Assembly: GCA_002007315.1 (NCBI GenBank)
Contig: LNZQ01000222.1
Span: 1 to 6,112 of the forward strand
Length of the DNA stretch: 6,112 nucleotides
DNA from: Epulopiscium sp. Nele67-Bin004
GTDB taxonomy: Bacteria > Bacillota_A > Clostridia > Lachnospirales > Cellulosilyticaceae
Direction: 5' to 3'
Shown here: in pieces, positions 4,669 to 6,112 of the stretch
Layout of the letters: every line of letters begins with the position of its first letter
How positions within the stretch are numbered: the stretch's first letter is position 1
Notes under the pieces: model-generated
The model's input: only the letters and a program-made list of their open reading frames with translations
What the model was told of the DNA's origin: nothing
Databases searched by the model: none
Made by a program: the position numbers and the translations under genes

Positions 4669-4880
4669 CCCATCACTAAAGTGACGGGCTTGAAAAGCCT
4701 TTATTGATTAGACTAAGTATTAAATTACTACGTTATTATAGTTATCATACCCTAGAATATTTATCCTAGTTTTAGGCTCTATGCAGGCACTGTAAACATC
4801 TCTGAGGGTAGGAGAAGTCACCCTGATTTGTAGGTTTTACCTAAAAGCTACTATAACATTGTCGAAGGATAACTAACACA
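4663..4880 (+). ncRNA. HEARO / IscB omega RNA scaffold
   Basis: About 210 non-coding bases lie directly upstream of iscB, the position of the HEARO (omega) RNA that complexes with IscB and guides it. The 5' end forms a junction: CAATAA (4663-4668) pairs with TTATTG (4701-4706), enclosing a hairpin CCCATCAC/GTGACGGG (4669-4676, 4681-4688, one A-C mismatch) and GCTT/AAGC (4688-4699 region). TAGTTATC (4739-4746) pairs with GATAACTA (4868-4875), an 8-bp long-range helix closing the central domain. Inside it are CCTA/TAGG (4765-4776), AGGGT/ACCCT (4805-4824) and TAGGT/ACCTA (4831-4843). TACCCT (4748-4753) could also pair with AGGGTA (4805-4810) as a pseudoknot. The 4669-4688 palindrome probably doubles as the element's left-end hairpin. 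Exact ends are estimated. Confidence 0.8.
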
Positions 4881-4912
4881 AATTTTGAATTTTAAAAGGA
4901 GTGATATACTAG

Positions 4913-6112
4913 ATGTTAGTATATGTATTAAACAAAGATGGCAAACCTTTAATGCCTTGTAAACCACAAAAAGCTAGAAAATTATTAGAATCAAAAAAAG
5001 CTAAAGTAGTAAAAAGAGAACCATTTACTATACAATTATTATATGGTAGTAGTGGATACAAGCAAGAAATTACACTAGGAGTTGATTCTGGTTCTAAAAA
5101 TATTGGCTTGTCAGCTACTACTGAAAATAGCGAATTATATTCAGCTGAGATACAATTAAGAAGTGATATAGTAGATCTACTGTCAACTCGTAGACAGAAT
5201 AGACGTACTAGAAGAAATAGACTTAGATACCGAAAACCTAGATTTTTAAACAGAGTAAGAAGTAAAAATAAAGGTTGGTTAGCACCAAGTATAGAGCATA
5301 AGATAGCTACTCATTTAAGAGTTATAGAAAATGCTCATAAGATATTACCAATTAGTAAAATAATTGTAGAAGTTGCAAGCTTTGATATTCAGAAAATTAA
5401 AAACCCAGACATACAAGGGATTGAATACCAACAAGGAGAGCAACTAAACTTTTGGAATGTAAGAGAGTATGTGTTATTTAGGGATAACCATACTTGTCAA
5501 TGCTGTAAAGGCAAAAAGAAAGATAAAATTCTAAATGTGCATCATATAGAAAGTAGAAAAACTGGAGGAGACGCTCCAAATAACTTAATTACTTTATGTG
5601 AAACTTGCCATAATGGTTATCATAAGGGTACAGTCAAACTACCGAAGACTATTAAAAGAGGAATGAGTTTTAAAGATACAACTTTTATGGGTATTATGAG
5701 ATGGAGTTTTTATAATAGATTGAAATCTCAATATTCAAATGTAAGTTTGACTTATGGATATATTACAAAAAACACTAGAATACAATCTGGGTTAGAAAAA
5801 AGCCATAGGATAGATGCTAGATGTATAAGTGGAAATCCATTAGCAAAGCCATTAGAATGCTGGTACTTTAGTAAGCAAGTTAGAAATCACAATAGACAAA
5901 TACACAAAGCAAATATTTTAAAAGGTGGTAAAAAGAAGTTAAATCAAGCCCCCTATGAGGTAAAAGGATTTAGATTATTTGATAAGGTGGAGTATGTGGG
6001 AAAGGAAGGATTTATATTTGGAAGAAGAAGTACAGGATATTTTGACATAAGAACTTTAGATGGTATAAGCATTCACAAAAGTGCAAGTTATAAGAAGTTA
6101 AAATTAATAGAT
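4913..6112 (+). CDS. iscB: IscB RNA-guided HNH/RuvC endonuclease (partial, runs off the window)
   Basis: An open frame of 400 codons to the last base with no stop; the family's C-terminus suggests only a few tens of residues are missing. Residues 1-42 are the PLMP/RRXRR domain (KPLMPC at 11-16). RuvC-I is VDSGSKNIG with Asp58. An arginine-rich bridge helix spans 92-111. RuvC-II is IIVEV with Glu153. The HNH domain spans about 188-240, with NVHHI (His210, His211), Asn224, His233 and a zinc pair Cys195/Cys198 with Cys229/Cys232. RuvC-III is SHRIDARCISG with His298 and Asp301. The C-terminal RRSTGYFDIRTLDG is typical. All catalytic residues are present, so it looks active. Known IscBs cut DNA matching the omega RNA guide and are related to the Cas9 ancestor. 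AGGAG (4897-4901) precedes the ATG by 11 bases; an in-frame TAG ends right before the ATG, fixing the start region. Arg codons are nearly all AGA, unlike the mixed CGN/AGA use in the left-hand genes. Confidence 0.95.
   Translation, partial: MLVYVLNKDGKPLMPCKPQKARKLLESKKAKVVKREPFTIQLLYGSSGYKQEITLGVDSGSKNIGLSATTENSELYSAEIQLRSDIVDLLSTRRQNRRTRRNRLRYRKPRFLNRVRSKNKGWLAPSIEHKIATHLRVIENAHKILPISKIIVEVASFDIQKIKNPDIQGIEYQQGEQLNFWNVREYVLFRDNHTCQCCKGKKKDKILNVHHIESRKTGGDAPNNLITLCETCHNGYHKGTVKLPKTIKRGMSFKDTTFMGIMRWSFYNRLKSQYSNVSLTYGYITKNTRIQSGLEKSHRIDARCISGNPLAKPLECWYFSKQVRNHNRQIHKANILKGGKKKLNQAPYEVKGFRLFDKVEYVGKEGFIFGRRSTGYFDIRTLDGISIHKSASYKKLKLID

Noticed and set aside
4913..6112. Cas9 or TnpB identity for the nuclease
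   Set aside because: The N-terminal PLMP domain, HNH inserted between RuvC-II and RuvC-III, small size, and omega RNA on the 5' side indicate IscB; TnpB has no HNH, and Cas9 is far larger with REC lobes.

Overview
The window looks like a low-GC Firmicute chromosome, probably a clostridial (Lachnospirales-like) genome. The evidence is the AT-rich DNA, strong purine-rich ribosome binding sites, tight stop/start overlaps, and the gene families with their closest-looking protein motifs. Species cannot be fixed from the sequence alone. All credible genes are on the + strand.

Left part (1-3981) is ordinary housekeeping DNA. It holds the C-terminal part of IspE (isoprenoid MEP pathway), a GntR/FadR-type regulator overlapping it (ATGA), a Cof-type HAD phosphatase overlapping that (TAATG), ammonia-dependent NAD synthetase (nadE) after 18 bp, then uridine kinase (udk) with its own sigma-A-type promoter. 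Last comes a secreted or membrane-anchored, acidic, transglutaminase-like protein that seems to have lost its catalytic cysteine. A rho-independent terminator overlaps the stop codon of that last gene and closes the block.

Middle part (3982-4593) has no convincing protein gene but is dense in structure. It contains (a) a palindrome resembling an IS200/IS605 right end, followed by a 14-base sequence repeated 436 bp downstream; (b) a candidate standalone structured RNA of about 120 nt with its own promoter, two hairpins whose loops are complementary (possible kissing loops), and a terminator; (c) a promoter with a TG-extended -10; (d) two copies of an operator-like palindrome forming a 21-bp inverted repeat, one abutting a TATAAT box; (e) a 16-bp attenuator-like hairpin with a T-run.

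Right part (4594-6112) holds a very short reading frame (24 codons) that may be the 5' end of a gene cut by insertion. It is followed by a HEARO-type omega RNA and an iscB gene that runs off the window after 400 codons with no stop. IscB is the RNA-guided nickase/nuclease family ancestral to Cas9; its guide is taken from DNA just 5' of the omega RNA scaffold. Here the guide would come from the interrupted reading frame, so the nuclease would be programmed against the empty insertion site. No TnpA transposase gene is visible in the window.
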